Source: Streptomyces wuyuanensis (lineage in GTDB: Bacteria > Actinomycetota > Actinomycetes > Streptomycetales > Streptomycetaceae). From it: a stretch of DNA of 64,000 nucleotides. The position numbers and the translations under genes were made by a program. The notes beneath the pieces are model-generated. The model worked only from the letters and a program-made list of their open reading frames with translations. It had not been told where the DNA came from and searched no databases. The DNA lies in contig NZ_FNHI01000013.1 of assembly GCF_900103455.1 (NCBI RefSeq), positions 169,415 to 233,414 of the forward strand, given 5' to 3'. This document shows positions 22,121 through 30,528 of this stretch, one piece after another (positions within the stretch are counted from its first letter, which is position 1; each line of letters opens with the position of its first letter).

Positions 22121-24544
22121 TCAGAAGCCGAGTTTGCGGCGGACCTCCGCCTCCCCGGCGTGGTCGCCCAGCAGCCGGTGGGCGGCCGCGGCCCTGCGGT
22201 ACTCCTCGTCGGCGCCCAACTGGTCGCCCTGCACCTGGAGGTTGTCGCCCACCGCCTCCGCGGCCGCCGCGATCCCCGCGCCGAGGCCGGCGCGTTCGAA
22301 GGCGGCCAGCGCGGCGCGGTGCAGCACGACGCCCGCGCCGTACGCGCCGCGTTGCTCCTCCAGCCGCCCCAGCTCGCGCAGGGTCCAGCCCTCCCCCGCC
22401 GTGAGACCGCCGCGGCGGTAGAGGGCGAGGGCGGAGTGCAGCTGACGCTCGGCGGGCACGAACCCGCCGGCCTGGGCGTAGGCCGTGCCGAGATGGCGCC
22501 GGGCGTCGGCGAGTCCCGCCGTGTCACCGGTGTGCCGGGCGAGCACGGGCAGCGCCTGCTCCAGGCAGTCGATCGCCTCGTCGGGACGGCCCCGGTCCAG
22601 GTGGAGGACGCCGAGGCCGCACAGCACCTCCGCCTCCCCCACCGTGTCGTTCGCCTCCCGGCAGCCCTCCAGGGCGGCACGCAGTTCCCGCAGGGCCTCC
22701 TCGTGGCGGCCGGCTCCGCGCAGGACGGCGCCCAGCAGCCGGCGGGTGGCGGTCCGCTCGGTGCGGGCGGCGGCGTGCCGCTGGAGGGCGGCCGCCATGC
22801 CCAGGTGGTCCACGGCCCGGTCGAGCTGTCCTTCGTGCGCGTACGCGGAGCCGAGCCCGCGCATGGCGTGTGCCGTCCAGCCCTGTTCGCCGGAGCGGCG
22901 GGCCGCGTCGAGGACGGCGGTCCACATGGCGATGCGAGGGGACTGCCCGGGCCGCCCGTCCAGCCACGCGTCGGCGGCGAGGGCGAGCCCGTGGGCCCGG
23001 TGGTGCAGTCCCTCGCGTACCGCGGCGCGGACGAGGTGCGGGACGGCGTGCTGTTCCGCGAGTCCCCACGCCCGGCTCCCGTGGCCGGAGGCGTCCTCGG
23101 TGTAGGCGATCAGGATCCGTTCGAGGACCGCCCGGCGGTCGGCGGGGGACGCCTCGTGGTCGAAGCGCTCCGCGGCGAGCAGCCGGACCAGGTCGTGCAG
23201 CCGGTACGCGTCGGGGCCCGCGGGACGGGCGAGTTGGGCGTCGGCGAGACGGTCGAGGCCGCTTCGGATCCCGGCAGGGTCCTGCGCCGCGGCCGCGGCG
23301 GCGATCCGCACGGTGACACGGGCCGCCGGGCAGGCGCCGAGGCCGCGCAGCAGCGCCCGGTCGTCGGCGCGGAGTGCGGCGTAGGCCGCCTCGAAGGCGC
23401 CGCGGACGGCGAGGTCGCCGAGGCGCAGCTGGTGGAGCCGGTCGCGTTCGGCGGCGAGACGGCCCGCGAGGGCCGGTATCCGCCCGTTGGGCCGGGATCG
23501 CGTCGCGCCGGCCGCGACCCGGACGGCCAGCGGCAGCAGCCCGCAGGCGTGGACGACGGCCCGCGCGTGGTCGGCCTCGGCGGCGGGGCCGGGGACGGCC
23601 TCCACCCGGCCGGCCTCGGCGGCAGGGCGGGGGACGGCCTCCACCCGGCCGGCCTCGGCGGCAGGGCGGGCGGGCCCGGCGACGGCGGCGAGGAGGGCGA
23701 GCGCGTCGGGTTCGGTGAGCGGGGTGAGCGGGACCGGCGTGGCCTCGGGCAGCTCCCGGAGCGGGTCACGGCTGGTGATCAGGGTCAGGCAGTGCTCGCC
23801 GGCCGGCAGCAGGGCGCGCGCCTGCGCGGCGTCCGCGGCGTCGTCGAGGAGCAGCAGGATCCGCCGGCCCGCGGTGCGGCCGCGGAAGCGCGCGGCCAGG
23901 GTGTCGCTCGTGCCCGACCGCTCCTCGGCGGGAGCACCGAGGGCGGCGAGGAGCACGGCCAGTACGGCGGCGGGCGCCGACGGTTCGCCGCGCCCGCCGC
24001 CGAGGTCCGCGTACAACCGTCCGTCGGGGTACAGGGGCCGCAGCTCGTGGGCGAGACGGACGGCGAGCGCCGACTTGCCGGTGCCGGGCGCGCCGGTCAC
24101 GGCGATGGCACGGTGGCCGATGCGGACCAGACGCAGGACCGCGTCCGTCTCGATGGCACGTCCGGTGAAGTGGTCGGCGGGGGCGGGGAGTCCGGCCGGA
24201 TCCGTCGGGACGGGGGCGAGGGCGGCTGCCGTGGGCGGCGGCGCCGCCGGACGTCGCCGGGTGCGTGCCCGGCGGACGGCGGCGTACGCGGCGCCTGCCG
24301 CCACGGCGGCCATGAGCGGCCAGACGAACGGGGCGAGTGGGAGGAGCGGGGCGAGGACCGGGGGGAGAGTGCCGCAGGCCGCCGTGTGCAGGGCCAGGGC
24401 GAGCGGGACCGACAGCAGCGCCGATCCCGTGGCCAGCACGGCAGTGGCATGAGTGCGCAGCACGGTCCCCCCGTCCCGGTTCCGGTTCCCCGTCCCGTCC
24501 TGTCCGGCGCCCTGGTCCGTGCCCACGCCGTACGTGTTCGTCAC
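22121..24544 (-). CDS. Membrane-anchored NB-ARC/TPR protein (STAND NTPase)
   Basis: This 807-residue protein has two N-terminal hydrophobic segments (about residues 35-53 and 67-90) followed by RRARTRRR. A STAND NTPase module follows, with Walker A GAPGTGKSA (about 151-159), Walker B RILLLLDDA and sensor-like TLITSRDP. A winged-helix-like region (AFEAAYAALRADDRALLRGLGACP, in part) and then several TPR-type repeats such as GLGSAYAHEGQLDRAVDHL and GLGVLHLDRGRPDEAIDCLEQAL come after. It resembles the C-terminal two thirds of AfsR but lacks the SARP DNA-binding domain, and membrane anchors stand in its place. GTG 24542-24544 has GAGGG seven bases upstream. It lies 86 bases downstream of a beta-lactamase gene on the same strand. 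Confidence 0.85.
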   Translation of the reverse strand: MTNTYGVGTDQGAGQDGTGNRNRDGGTVLRTHATAVLATGSALLSVPLALALHTAACGTLPPVLAPLLPLAPFVWPLMAAVAAGAAYAAVRRARTRRRPAAPPPTAAALAPVPTDPAGLPAPADHFTGRAIETDAVLRLVRIGHRAIAVTGAPGTGKSALAVRLAHELRPLYPDGRLYADLGGGRGEPSAPAAVLAVLLAALGAPAEERSGTSDTLAARFRGRTAGRRILLLLDDAADAAQARALLPAGEHCLTLITSRDPLRELPEATPVPLTPLTEPDALALLAAVAGPARPAAEAGRVEAVPRPAAEAGRVEAVPGPAAEADHARAVVHACGLLPLAVRVAAGATRSRPNGRIPALAGRLAAERDRLHQLRLGDLAVRGAFEAAYAALRADDRALLRGLGACPAARVTVRIAAAAAAQDPAGIRSGLDRLADAQLARPAGPDAYRLHDLVRLLAAERFDHEASPADRRAVLERILIAYTEDASGHGSRAWGLAEQHAVPHLVRAAVREGLHHRAHGLALAADAWLDGRPGQSPRIAMWTAVLDAARRSGEQGWTAHAMRGLGSAYAHEGQLDRAVDHLGMAAALQRHAAARTERTATRRLLGAVLRGAGRHEEALRELRAALEGCREANDTVGEAEVLCGLGVLHLDRGRPDEAIDCLEQALPVLARHTGDTAGLADARRHLGTAYAQAGGFVPAERQLHSALALYRRGGLTAGEGWTLRELGRLEEQRGAYGAGVVLHRAALAAFERAGLGAGIAAAAEAVGDNLQVQGDQLGADEEYRRAAAAHRLLGDHAGEAEVRRKLGF
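23592..23669. repeat. Perfect 39-bp in-frame tandem duplication inside the NB-ARC gene
   Basis: Units 23592-23630 and 23631-23669 are identical. They encode two copies of a 13-residue segment (RPAAEAGRVEAVP type) followed by a third, partial copy (GPAAEA). They lie in a linker after the NTPase core. Confidence 0.9.
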
Positions 24545-24630
24545 ATTCTGGCCCTCGCCGCTTCCGATGCGCCCGATCGGTGCGGGGATTTCGGGAATCG
24601 GCGCGCGGCCGGACCGCGGTCCCCGGGAAC

Positions 24631-25605
24631 TCAGCCGAGTGCGTCGGCGAGCAGTTCGGCGGTGCGGGCGACGAGACGGTTGTCCCCGGCGTCGTCGGGA
24701 CGCCGGCGGGTCGTCAGGACCGCGAGCACGACGGGGGTGCCGTCGGGCGTCCAGGCGATACCGACGTCGTTGTTGGTGCCGTAGTCGCCGGCGCCGGTCT
24801 TGTCCGCGAGGGCCCAGTCCTCGGGGAGTCCGGCGCGGAACCGTTCCGTGCTGGTGGTGTTGCCGAGCAGCCAGCCGGTCAGCCGCTGCCGGTCCGGGAG
24901 GGAGAGCGCGTCGCCGAGGACGAGGCGGGTGTACGTCTGTGCGATGTGGCGCGGGTCCGTGGTGTCCTCGGTGCGCCAGGGCTCGGCCGAGTTCAGCCGG
25001 GGCTCCCATCGGTCGAGCCGGGTGACGCCGTCGCCGACGGAGCGGCAGAAGCGGGTGACCGCGGTGGGGCCGCCGAGTTCGCGCAGAAGGAGGTTGGCCG
25101 CGGCGTTGTCGCTGTGGCGGATGGCGGCGTCGCAGAGTTCGGAGACGGTCATGCCGTTGGCGAGGTTCTCCGCGCGGCCGGTGATGACGGAGTAGCCCGA
25201 CTCCTCGGTGTCCTTCGCGGTGTAGCGGATGCGCTCGGCGAGGAACTCGCCCTCCCGGTCGAGGTCCCTGAGCACGGCCGCGACGGCGAGCGTCTTGAAC
25301 ACCGAGCACATGGGGAAGAGTTCGCCGGCGCGGTGGGAGACGGTCCGGCCCGTCCTCATGTTGCGGGCGAAGACGCCGAGTCGGGCGGAGTGCGTCTGCT
25401 CGAGCTCGGTCAGGCTGCGGGAGATCGCGTCCGGCCGGGGCGTGCCGCCGCGGGCGGCGCCGCGCGGGCCGTCACCGGCGGGTGGTTCGTCGCCGCGCCG
25501 CGCCGAGGTCGCCACCGCGCTCGACGGCAGGCCCGCGGCCAGCGCGGCCCCCGCGCCGGCGGCCAGCAGTGTGCGACGGGTCCGGTGTGCTCGTGACGAT
25601 TCCAA
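24631..25605 (-). CDS. Class A beta-lactamase
   Basis: This secreted serine hydrolase of about 324 residues opens the beta-lactam ring. The active-site SxxK is SVFK in FPMCSVFKTLAV, the SDN loop is RHSDNAAANLLL, the omega-loop glutamate is in DRWEPRLNSAEP, and the KTG triad is DKTGAGDYGTNND. The N-terminus (RTRRTLLAAGAGAALAAG) looks like a twin-arginine signal. I choose TTG 25603-25605 because AAGGGAAG lies eight bases before it and it gives a signal of normal length; a GTG at 25680 is too close to its AAGGAG. The NB-ARC/TPR gene follows on the same strand. Confidence 0.9.
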   Translation of the reverse strand: MESSRAHRTRRTLLAAGAGAALAAGLPSSAVATSARRGDEPPAGDGPRGAARGGTPRPDAISRSLTELEQTHSARLGVFARNMRTGRTVSHRAGELFPMCSVFKTLAVAAVLRDLDREGEFLAERIRYTAKDTEESGYSVITGRAENLANGMTVSELCDAAIRHSDNAAANLLLRELGGPTAVTRFCRSVGDGVTRLDRWEPRLNSAEPWRTEDTTDPRHIAQTYTRLVLGDALSLPDRQRLTGWLLGNTTSTERFRAGLPEDWALADKTGAGDYGTNNDVGIAWTPDGTPVVLAVLTTRRRPDDAGDNRLVARTAELLADALG

Positions 25606-26088
25606 GGCCGTGCTTCCCTTCGTCTGCGGCCCCTGCGTACGGCCGCGGTGCCCGTGCGGCCGCGGCGAGTGTGCGACCACTGCTCCTTCGCCTGCCTGGG
25701 CCGCGCTGTCTGCGCCTGCCCTGCCGGTGCCTGCTCGCGCCCGCCTGCGGAGTCTCCCCCCTCTGCCCCGGTGTCTTCGGCTTTTGTGCGCGGGTGTTAC
25801 CGCCCGCTCTCGGCCGGACCGCGGTGCCTCCGCCGTCCCACGTCCGGCGATCCCCGTCCGCGGCGATCACTCTTGAGGATGGCGCTGCGACCCGATCGGT
25901 TCCGTACGGCCGCTGCCGCGCCGGCCCGCTGCCCGGCGCCAGAAGGCCGATCCGCAGGCACGAGGACGCGTTGGACCCGCTCGCGGACGTCCTGTTTGCG
26001 GGGGCACCGGGAGCGGCGCCCGCGCCGGAGGCGCACACCCGGCGCAGAAGGGCGGGGGCGCTGACGGGCGGGCGCGATGGCCGGGCGG
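25606..26088. other. Intergenic region between beta-lactamase and TerB genes
   Basis: No gene is supported. Open frames exist on both strands but lack ribosome binding sites and recognisable protein sequence. The part at 25681-25770 is rich in CCTGC/GCCTGC words. The beta-lactamase promoter must lie here, but I cannot place it. Confidence 0.55.
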
Positions 26089-26808
26089 CTACGGGGACGG
26101 CGTGCGCGCAGCGGCGAGCAGGCGTGCCGTGTCGTCGGCGCACAGTTGCAGGGCGTTCCCGATCGTGGTCAGTACTTCCCGCTCGGCCGGGGTGTAGGGC
26201 CCGTCGGCGAGGGCGATGCCGGCGCCCTGCAGCAGGATCGATTCCCGCCCTGCCGGGGCCAGGTGCGGGGTGAGCGGTTCGAGCGCCTCGTGGAGTTCGA
26301 TGGCGAGGGCCGCGCCGCAGGGTCCCGCGTCGGTGATGAAGCGGCCGGTGTCGGCGGCGAGTGCCTCCACCATGGCCGTCAGCTGGTCCTCGGTGCAGTC
26401 GCTGATCCCGGCGGCGCGGACCGTGGCGACCGCGGTCCGCCGGACCGTGCCCGAGGAGGTGCCGCCGGCGGCGAGGAGGGCGAGCGCGACCGTGTGCACG
26501 GCGTCGCGGAGCATCGCGGAGAAGCGGCCGGTGGTGGGGTGGTCCAGGGCTTCGGTGCCGAAGTGGCCGTGGCAGGCGGCGCATTCGACGACCGGCCCGG
26601 CGTGGCCGCGCGGGAGGACGGGGACGCCGAGGACGGTGAAGCGGCGGCGGCCGGTGCGGCGGCGGTAATTGCGGTCGCCTCCGCATTCGGGGCAGAAGAA
26701 CTCGCCGTCACCGACGGTGCTCCACGACGTGCGCACCCCGAAGACACGAAGACCACGATGACCGTGGATGTGCGGTTTTCGGCCGCTCCGTCCGCGGGCT
26801 GGCAGCAC
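26089..26808 (-). CDS. TerB-like protein with N-terminal zinc ribbon
   Basis: This 239-residue protein has an N-terminal zinc-ribbon with FFCPECGG and VVECAACHGHF (two CxxC pairs, about residues 39-75). A helical TerB/tellurite-resistance-type domain follows (LRDAVHTVALALLAAGG, then a C-terminal AEREVLTTIGNALQL). TerB domains bind metal and occur in stress and defence gene clusters, but no other ter gene is nearby. GGAGG lies six bases before the GTG at 26806-26808, which sets the start. Confidence 0.8.
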   Translation of the reverse strand: MLPARGRSGRKPHIHGHRGLRVFGVRTSWSTVGDGEFFCPECGGDRNYRRRTGRRRFTVLGVPVLPRGHAGPVVECAACHGHFGTEALDHPTTGRFSAMLRDAVHTVALALLAAGGTSSGTVRRTAVATVRAAGISDCTEDQLTAMVEALAADTGRFITDAGPCGAALAIELHEALEPLTPHLAPAGRESILLQGAGIALADGPYTPAEREVLTTIGNALQLCADDTARLLAAARTPSP

Positions 26809-26911
26809 GTCGCACCTCCGTGACCCTTCGGCAACATTGCCGCGTTGACGTGATGTTAGCCACATCGCGGAGGTGGCGTCAGTACCCGGGCGTCACATCG
26901 CCCGGACATGG

Positions 26912-26945
26912 CCGAACCCCGCCTCTGTGCAGAGGCGGGGTTCGG
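26912..26945 (-). terminator. leuA terminator
   Basis: CCGAACCCCGCCTCT (26912-26926) pairs perfectly with 26931-26945 around GTGC, 23 bases beyond the leuA stop codon. Confidence 0.85.
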
Positions 26946-26967
26946 TGGCCGCGGGTGGCGGCGGGCG

Positions 26968-28731
26968 TCAGCGGGAGGCGCGGTTGACGGCCGAGACGAC
27001 CGCCTTCAGCGAGGCGCGGGTGGTGTTGGCGTCGATGCCGATGCCCCACAGGACCTTTCCGTCGATGGCGCATTCGATGTACGAGGCGGCCTGCGCGGAC
27101 GCGCCCTCGCTCATCGTGTGCTCCTGGTAGTCCAGGACGCGCGCGTCGACGCCGATCGTGTTCAGGGCGTCGATGAACGCGGAGATCGGGCCGTTGCCGC
27201 TACCGGTCAGCACCGTGTCGGCGCCGTCCACGACGGCCTCCACCGTCAGGGTGTCGGTGCCGTCGGTGTCGGAGGTGGTCTGGCCGGAACGCAGCTGGAC
27301 GCGGCCCCACGGGTCGACGGGGTTGGGCAGGTACTCGTCCTGGAAGACGGACCAGATCTCCTTCGGCGTGACCTCGCCGCCCTCGGCGTCGGTCTTGGCC
27401 TGAATGATGCGGGAGAACTCGATCTGCATCCGGCGCGGCAGGTCCAGCTTGTGGTCGTTCTTCAGGACGTAGGCGATGCCGCCCTTGCCGGACTGCGAGT
27501 TGACGCGGATGACCGCCTCGTAGGAGCGGCCCACGTCCTTCGGGTCGATGGGCAGGTACGGGACGGCCCACTCGATGTCGTCGGTCGTCACGCCGCGGGC
27601 GGCCGCGTCGGCCTCCATCGCGTCGAAGCCCTTCTTGATGGCGTCCTGGTGGGAGCCGGAGAAGGCGGTGTAGACGAGGTCGCCCGCGTAGGGGTGGCGC
27701 GGGTGGATCTCCATCTGGTTGCAGTACTCGCTGGTGCGGCGGATCTCGTCGATCTGCGAGAAGTCGATCTGCGGGTCGACGCCCTGGGAGAACAGGTTCA
27801 TGCCGAGGGTGACCAGGTCGACGTTGCCGGTGCGCTCGCCCTGGCCGAACAGGCAGCCCTCGATGCGGTCGGCGCCCGCCATGATCGCCAGCTCGGCGGC
27901 GGCGACGGCGGTGCCGCGGTCGTTGTGCGGGTGCACGGACAGGCAGACGTGCTCGCGCCGGGTCAGGTTGCGGGACATCCACTCGAAGCGGTCCGCGTGG
28001 GTGGAGGGCGTCGAGCGCTCGACGGTGGCGGGCAGGTTCAGGATGATCTCGCGGCCGGTGCCCGGCTGCCAGACGTCGCAGACCGCCTCGCAGACCTCCA
28101 GGGCGAAGTCCAGCTCGGTGTCGGTGAAGATCTCCGGGCTGTACTGGTAGCCGAAGACGGTCTCGTCGCCCAGCAGCTTCTCGGCGTACTCCATCACCAG
28201 CCGGGTGCCGTCGACGGCGATCTGCTTGATGTCGTCCTTGGAGCCGCGGAAGACGACGCGGCGGAACGTCGGAGCCGTCGCGTTGTAGAGGTGGACGGTG
28301 GCGCGCCTGGCGCCGACGATCGACTCGACGGTGCGCTCGATCAGGTCCTCGCGGGCCTGGGTCAGGACGGAGATCGTCACGTCGTCCGGGATCGCGCCCT
28401 CTTCGATGATCGAGCGTACGAAGGCGAAGTCCGTCTCGCCCGAGGAGGGGAAGCCGACCTCGATCTCCTTGTAGCCCAGGCGGACCAGCAGGTCGAACAT
28501 CTCGCGCTTGCGGGCCGGCGACATCGGGTCGATCAGGGCCTGGTTGCCGTCCCGCAGGTCGGTGGACAGCCAGCGGGGGGCCTTGGTGATCCGCTTCTCG
28601 GGCCAGGTGCGGTCCGGGATGTCCACGGCCTCGTACCGGCCGTACTTGTGGACCGGCATACCGGAGGGCTTCTGGGTGTGCGTGGTGTTGGTGACCGGCG
28701 TGGGGCGGCCGTTCCACTGCGACTGTGACAT
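26968..28731 (-). CDS. leuA: 2-isopropylmalate synthase
   Basis: This 587-residue enzyme condenses acetyl-CoA with 2-oxoisovalerate, the first committed step of leucine synthesis. It is the long actinobacterial form (LeuA2 type). WLSTDLRDGNQALIDPM begins the TIM barrel, and the metal histidines lie in LSVHPHNDRGTAVAAAELA. GCLFGQGERTGNVDL follows, and a C-terminal regulatory LeuA dimer domain (about 470-587) suits leucine feedback. The ATG at 28729-28731 has GAGGAG nine bases upstream. A leader peptide with four Leu codons and an attenuator-like region precede it. Confidence 0.95.
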   Translation of the reverse strand: MSQSQWNGRPTPVTNTTHTQKPSGMPVHKYGRYEAVDIPDRTWPEKRITKAPRWLSTDLRDGNQALIDPMSPARKREMFDLLVRLGYKEIEVGFPSSGETDFAFVRSIIEEGAIPDDVTISVLTQAREDLIERTVESIVGARRATVHLYNATAPTFRRVVFRGSKDDIKQIAVDGTRLVMEYAEKLLGDETVFGYQYSPEIFTDTELDFALEVCEAVCDVWQPGTGREIILNLPATVERSTPSTHADRFEWMSRNLTRREHVCLSVHPHNDRGTAVAAAELAIMAGADRIEGCLFGQGERTGNVDLVTLGMNLFSQGVDPQIDFSQIDEIRRTSEYCNQMEIHPRHPYAGDLVYTAFSGSHQDAIKKGFDAMEADAAARGVTTDDIEWAVPYLPIDPKDVGRSYEAVIRVNSQSGKGGIAYVLKNDHKLDLPRRMQIEFSRIIQAKTDAEGGEVTPKEIWSVFQDEYLPNPVDPWGRVQLRSGQTTSDTDGTDTLTVEAVVDGADTVLTGSGNGPISAFIDALNTIGVDARVLDYQEHTMSEGASAQAASYIECAIDGKVLWGIGIDANTTRASLKAVVSAVNRASR

Positions 28732-28768
28732 TGCGTCGGGCTCCTCGGGGTCCTGCGGGCTGGGGGTC

Positions 28769-28842
28769 CTCCCACGCCCCGAGGGCGGTGGGAGAGGCCG
28801 ACTGTCAACGCAGCACCAGACTCCGCGGGGAGGGGGTCGGCC
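28769..28842 (-). promoter_or_regulatory. leuA attenuator-like leader structure
   Basis: Downstream of the leader peptide on the minus strand, GGCCGAC can pair with GTCGGCC (28836-28842 with 28796-28802). A second stem, CTCCCACGCCC with GGGCGGTGGGAG (28769-28794), follows with one bulged base. The two stems lie between the leader stop and the leuA ribosome binding site. Transcription or translation attenuation by leucyl-tRNA supply is inferred. Confidence 0.6.
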
Positions 28843-28847
28843 TACGA

Positions 28848-28895
28848 CTACAGGCCCTCGCCGCGGCAGCTAAGAAGAAGCAGCCCGAAACGCAT
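28848..28895 (-). CDS. leuL: leuA leader peptide with four consecutive Leu codons
   Basis: A 15-codon ORF reads MRFGLLLLSCRGEGL and ends in TAG. Residues 5-8 are CTG CTT CTT CTT, and CTT is a rare codon in this GC-rich genome, so ribosomes should pause sharply when leucyl-tRNA is scarce. The ORF ends 117 bases before the leuA ATG, and stems that could alternate follow it. Leader peptides with Leu codons are an established device for leu operons, and comparative work has proposed them for actinobacterial leuA. Confidence 0.8.
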   Translation of the reverse strand: MRFGLLLLSCRGEGL

Positions 28896-29054
28896 GATGC
28901 GGACGAGCCTAGCTGAGCTTCGGCGTGGGCGCCGGTCCCGTTTCAGTATGCGGGACGACCGATCAGTAACGGGCAAAAGTGACAGATCACTACATTTCAC
29001 TAATCGTCGTCGCATCCAGTGACAGCTGAATGGCGCAGTGCCACATTGCCAGAC

Positions 29055-30107
29055 ATGGACTCCTTCACGCCTGTCTTCTGCGGCATCGTGCCGCCGCACC
29101 TGCTCGACAAGCTCGCGCGTGCCGGTGACCCGGCCGTCGCCGCCGCGGCCCGCCGCACCCTGGTCGCGGACGCCGCGCACCGCACGGGCCGCCGGCTTAC
29201 CACCGTCACCGGCGCCCCCGCCCCGGCCGATGAGGTCGTCCCCGGGCCGCAGCGCACGCTCTACGACGCGGGGAACACGACCGGGCTGCCCGGTACGAAG
29301 GTCCGGTCCGAGGGCGACGAGCCCGTCCAGGACGCCACGGTCAACCGCGCGTACGCCGGCCTCGGCGCGACGTTCGACCTGCTGATGACGGCGTACGGGC
29401 ACGACTCGATCGACGGCGCCGGGCTGCCGCTGGACGCGACGGTCCACTACGACGAGGAGTACGGGAACGCCTTCTGGAACGGCGAGCAGATGGTGTTCGG
29501 CGACGGTGACGGCGAGATCTTCCTCGACTTCACCGGTCCGGTCGACGTCATCGCCCACGAGCTGGCGCACGGCTTCACCCAGTACTCGGCGAACTTCACC
29601 TACTTCGGCCAGCCCGGCGCGCTGAACGAGTCGGTGTCGGACGTGTTCGGCTCGCTGGTGAAGCAGTACACGCTCGACCAGAGCGCGGACCGGGCGGACT
29701 GGCTCATCGGTGCCGGGCTCCTCGCGCCTCGGGTCAGCGGCGTGGCGCTGCGGTCGATGAAGGCGCCGGGCACGGCGTACGACGACGACGTGCTCGGCAA
29801 GGACCCCCAGCCGGCGACGATGGCCGACTACGTCCGCACGGGCCGGGACAACGGCGGTGTCCACATCAACTCGGGCATCCCCAACCACGCCTTCTACCTG
29901 CTCGCCACCCAGCTGGGCGGCAAGGCCTGGGAGCGGGCCGGCCGGATCTGGTACGACACGATGACCTCGGGAAGGCTCCAGGTCGACGCGTCGTTCGCCG
30001 ACTTCGCCGCGGAGACGGTCGAGGCGGCCACCGCCCGCTACGGGAGGGGTGAGGAGCGCGAGGCCGTGGTGAAGGCGTGGTCCCAGGTCGGTGTGCCTGC
30101 CAACTGA
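29055..30107 (+). CDS. M4-family (thermolysin/protealysin-like) metalloprotease
   Basis: This 350-residue zinc protease has the HELAHGFTQYSA motif (two zinc histidines and catalytic Glu) and the third ligand in GALNESVSDVFGSL. The C-terminal substrate-binding part has VHINSGIPNHAFYLLA, whose downstream residues supply the catalytic His region. There is no signal peptide and only a short N-terminal propeptide (MDSFTPVFCGIVPPHLLDKLA), which contains the Pro-Pro motif typical of protealysin-like precursors. That points to an intracellular or non-classically exported enzyme. ATG 29055 is preferred over an upstream GTG. The next gene, 25 bases on, encodes an emfourin-type inhibitor. Confidence 0.92.
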   Translation: MDSFTPVFCGIVPPHLLDKLARAGDPAVAAAARRTLVADAAHRTGRRLTTVTGAPAPADEVVPGPQRTLYDAGNTTGLPGTKVRSEGDEPVQDATVNRAYAGLGATFDLLMTAYGHDSIDGAGLPLDATVHYDEEYGNAFWNGEQMVFGDGDGEIFLDFTGPVDVIAHELAHGFTQYSANFTYFGQPGALNESVSDVFGSLVKQYTLDQSADRADWLIGAGLLAPRVSGVALRSMKAPGTAYDDDVLGKDPQPATMADYVRTGRDNGGVHINSGIPNHAFYLLATQLGGKAWERAGRIWYDTMTSGRLQVDASFADFAAETVEAATARYGRGEEREAVVKAWSQVGVPAN

Positions 30108-30132
30108 CCGGGATCCGTACTAGACAAGGGCC

Positions 30133-30399
30133 ATGCGCATCCACGTACGACGCACCGGCGGGTTCGCCGGAATCGAGCGGGTCGCCGAGGTGGACACCTC
30201 CGGGCGGCCCGACGCCCGGGAGTGGCACGCCCTGGCCGAGCAGGCGATGGGCGACGGCCGGGACACTCCGCCGGTGGGGGTGCCGGACGGCTTCCAGTAC
30301 CAGCTCACGGTCGACGGCACGACCGTGTACTGCGCGGACCCGCGGCTGTCCGAGGCGCAGCGTCAGCTGATCACCCGGGTGCTGAAGGAAGGCTCCTGA
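30133..30399 (+). CDS. Emfourin-like protealysin inhibitor
   Basis: This 88-residue protein begins MRIHVRRTGGFAGIERVAEV and has VPDGFQYQLTVDGTTVYCAD. That is the pattern of emfourin, the small inhibitor encoded beside protealysin-like M4 proteases. It has no signal peptide, matching a cytoplasmic target. The 25-base gap to the protease gene indicates co-transcription, so the pair should act as protease and immunity or control protein. The family call is from memory of the emfourin N-terminal pattern. Confidence 0.8.
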   Translation: MRIHVRRTGGFAGIERVAEVDTSGRPDAREWHALAEQAMGDGRDTPPVGVPDGFQYQLTVDGTTVYCADPRLSEAQRQLITRVLKEGS

Positions 30400-30400
30400 G

Positions 30401-30519
30401 GGCCGGAGCGGCGCCGGCGGCACGGACGGGGCCGCCACGTCCCGGCCTCGTGCCCGTGGGGCGGGCCGGGGCGCGGCCCTTCGGGGCCCCGTGACGCGCC
30501 GCCCGCCGGCGCTCCGGCC
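30401..30519. terminator. Convergent GC-rich inverted repeat between emfourin and era genes
   Basis: GGCCGGAGCG plus GCCGGC just after the emfourin stop can pair with GCCGGCGCTCCGGCC at 30505-30519, just after the era stop, leaving a long structured loop. The placement suits a bidirectional terminator, though the arms are interrupted by a few bases. Confidence 0.4.
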
Positions 30520-30528
30520 GGACGCCGG

